From contig NW_027475312.1 in NCBI RefSeq assembly GCF_051020985.1, forward strand, positions 18,231 through 82,230: a DNA stretch of 64,000 nt, given 5' to 3'. The DNA comes from Nomia melanderi. Its lineage: Eukaryota; Arthropoda; Insecta; Hymenoptera; Halictidae. Under the pieces are notes generated by a model. That model ran no database searches and had not been told where the DNA came from. It saw only the letters and a program-made list of their open reading frames with translations. Positions 60,601 to 64,000 of the stretch are shown in pieces (position 1 is the first letter of the stretch; the number at the start of each line of letters is the position of its first letter). Position numbers and translations under genes: made by a program.

Positions 60601-63600
60601 CAAAACTATATAACACTATATAAAACTATATAAAACTATATAAAACTATATGAAACTATATAAAACTGTATAAAACTATATAAAGCTATATAAAAATATA
60701 TAAACCTATATAAAACTATACAAAACTATATATAACTAACAAAACTTTATAAAACTATATAAAACTATATAAAGCTATATAAAACTATATAAAACTATAT
60801 AAAACTATATAAAACTATATAAAACTATATGAAACTATATAAAACTATACAAAACTAACAAATCTATATAAAACTAGTAAAACTATATAAAACTATATAA
60901 AACTATATAAAACTATATAAAACTATATAAAACTAACAAAACTATATAAAACTAGTAAAACTATATAAAACTATATAAAACTATATAAAACTATATAAAC
61001 CTATATAAAACTAATAAAACTATATAAAACTATATAAAACTATATAAAACTATATAAAACTAACAATACCATATAAAACCATAAAAAACTATATAAATCT
61101 ATATAAAACTATTAAAATTATATAATACTATATAGTACTATATAAAACTGTATAAAACTAATAAAAATATATAAAACTATATAAAACTATATAAAACTAA
61201 CAGAACTATATAAAACTATATAAAACTATATGAAACATTATAAAATTATATAAAAGTAATTAAACTATATGAAACTGTATAAAACTATATAAAGCCATAT
61301 AAAACCATGTAAAACTATAAAAAGCTATATAAAACTATGTAAAACTATAAAAAACTATATAAAACTAACAAAACTATATAAACCTATATAAAACTCTATA
61401 ACCATATATAAAACTAACAAAACTATATAAAACTATACAAAACTATATAAAACTATATAAAACTATATAAAACTATATAAAACTATATAAAACTGATAAA
61501 ACTATATAAAACTATATAATACCCTATAAAACTATGTAAAACTGTATAAAACAAACAAAACTATATAAAACTAGTAAAACTATATAAAACTATGTAAAAC
61601 TATATAAAAATATATAAAACTAACAGCACTATATAAAACTATATAAAACTATATAAAACATTATAAAACTATATAAAACTATGTAAAACATCATAAAACT
61701 ATATAACACTATATAAAACAGTATAAAAGTATACAAAACTAACAAAACTATATAAAACTATATAAAACTATATAAAACTATATAAAACTATATAAAACTA
61801 TTAAAATTATATAAAACTATATAGTACTATATAGAACTGTATAAAACTAATAAAACTATATAAAACTATATAATACCCTATAAAACTATGTAAATCTGTA
61901 TAAAACTATTAAAATTACATAAAACTATATAGTACTATATAAAACTATATAAAACTATATAAAACGAACAAAACTATATAAAACTATTTAAACTATATAA
62001 AACTGTATGAAACTGTATAAAACTATATGAAACTATATATAGCTGTATAAAACTATGTAGAACTATTTAAAACTATATAAAACTGTATAATACTATATAA
62101 AACTATATAAACTATATAAAACTATATAAAACTATATATAACTATATAAAACTATATAAAAATATGTAAAACTAACAGAACTAAATAAAACTATATAAAA
62201 CTAACAAAACTATATAAAACTATATAAAACTATATAAAACTATATAAAACCATATAAAACTATATAAAACTATATAAAACTCTATAAAACTATATAAAAC
62301 TATATAAAACTATATAAAACTATATAAAACTATATAAAACTATATAAAAATATATAAAACTATATAAAACTATATAAAACTAACAAAACTATATAAACCT
62401 ATATAAAACTCAATAAACCAATATAAAACTCTATAGAACTATATAAAACTATATAAAACTATATAAAATTATATAAAGCTATATAAAACTATATAAAAAT
62501 ATATAACCCTATATAAAACTATATAAAACTATATATAACTAACAAAACTATATAATCCTATATAAAACTCTATAGAACTATATAAAACTATATAAAGCTA
62601 TATAAAACTATATAAAAATATATAAAACTATATAAAACTTAGTAAAACTATATAAAACTATATAAAACTACATAAAACTATGTAAAACTAATAAAACTAT
62701 ATAAAACTATATAAAACTATATAAAACTATATAAAACTAACAAAACTATAAAAAACTATATAAACCTCTATAAAACTGTATAAAACTATATAAAACTATA
62801 AAAACTATATAAAACAATATGTAACTATATAAAACTATATAAAGCTATATAAAACTATAAAAAACTATATAAAACTAACAAAACTATATAAAACTCTATA
62901 AAACTATTAAATTTATATAAAACTGTATAGTACTATATAAAACTGTATAAAGCTAATAAAACTATATAAAACTATATAATACCCTATAAAACTATGTAAA
63001 TCTGTATAAAACTAACAAAACTATATAAAACTATATAAACCTCTATAAAACTATATAAAACTATATAAAACTATATAAAAATATATAAAACTAACAAAAC
63101 TATATAAAACAATATAAAAATATATAAACCTATATAAAACTATATAAAACTATATAAAAGTATATAAAACAATATAAAACTATAAAAACTATATAAAACA
63201 ATGTATAACTATATAAAACTATATAAAACAATATAAAGCTATAAAAAACTATATAAAACTAACAAAACTATATAAACCTATATAAAACTCTATAGAACTA
63301 TATAAAACTATATAAAACTAAAAGAATTTATAAAACTACATAAAACTATATAAAACTATATAAAACTAACAAAACTATATAATCCTATATAAAACCCTAT
63401 AGAACTATATAAAACTATTTAAAACTATATAAAACATTATAAAACTATATAAAAGTAATAAAACTATATAAAACTGTATAAAACTATATAACAATATATA
63501 AAACTATATAAAACTATATAAACCTCTATAAAACTATATAACACTATATAAAACTTTATAAAACTAATAAAACTATATAAAACGAACAAAACTATATAAA

Positions 63601-64000
63601 ACTATTTAAACTATATAAAACTGTATGAAACTGTATAAAACTATATGAAACTATATATAGCTGTATAAAACTATGTAGAACTATTTAAAACTATATAAAA
63701 CTGTATAATACTATATAAAACTATATAAAGCTATATAAGACTATATAAAACTATATAAAACTTAATAAAACTATATATAACTAACAAAACTATAAGAACC
63801 TATATAAAACTCTATAGAACTATATAAAACTATATAAAACTATATAAAACTATATAAAATTATATAAAAATATATCAAACTATAAAAAACTATATAAAAC
63901 TATATAAAACTATATAAAACTAATAAAATTATATAAAACTACATAGTACTATATGAAACTATATAAAACTAATAAAACTATAAAGACTATATAGTACTAT
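48634..64000. repeat. 10-bp AT-rich satellite, long right array
   Basis: More than 15 kb of TATAAAACTA-type repeats reaching the end of the window. It is a mosaic of longer units: a block with ATACCCTATAAAACTAAC and CTAGGTAAAACTATATAAAC at about 52560-52790 recurs about 4441 bp later (57001-57230). A block with TATAGATCTATTTAAAAC at 52318 recurs near 55770. No gene, tRNA or non-repeat segment over 100 bp was found in it. Confidence 0.93.

Overview
The window looks like insect heterochromatin. It holds three things: a complete mitochondrial genome copied into nuclear DNA (a numt, about 716-17874), a roughly 29 kb array of a 56-bp satellite, and arrays of a 10-bp AT-rich repeat on both sides. 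The mitochondrial part uses the invertebrate code (TGA Trp, ATA Met, AGA Ser). It is extremely AT-rich and has trnD before trnK, trnK(TTT) and trnS1(TCT). That points to a hymenopteran donor and, by inference, a hymenopteran host.

Layout: 1-347 satellite 56-mers; 348-715 10-bp repeat; 716-1334 control-region remnant; 1335-17706 all 37 mitochondrial genes, with the rRNA-coding (minority) strand as the + strand; 17707-17874 second control-region remnant; 17875-19307 10-bp repeat; 19308-19466 a few satellite monomers in reverse orientation; 19467-48300 the main 56-mer array; 48301-48633 reversed monomers again; 48634-64000 10-bp repeat. The mitochondrial circle was therefore opened in its control region, and the two ends abut the same repeat family.

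The mitochondrial copy is dead. nad1, nad2, nad3, nad4L, nad5, nad6, cox3 and atp8 carry in-frame TAA codons. cytb, nad1, nad2 and nad4 carry frameshifts, and atp6 has lost about 127 bp. cox2 has both CuA cysteines replaced by tyrosine. cox1 is open throughout but is split near its 3' end by a 1153-bp Ty1/copia retrotransposon derivative with a 5-bp target duplication. That element is odd: its two 292-bp LTRs are in inverted orientation around a fragment holding only RNase H and the polypurine tract.

The satellite monomer, read on the minus strand, begins with what appears to be the first 36 nt of insect U2 snRNA, followed by 20 nt of unrelated sequence. This U2-derived satellite is the most unusual thing here. 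It has a 167-bp trimeric higher-order unit and large internal duplications. The open frames that cover the array on both strands are by-products of the repeat period and are not genes. No bacterial-type genes, CRISPR arrays or multi-gene defence systems were seen.
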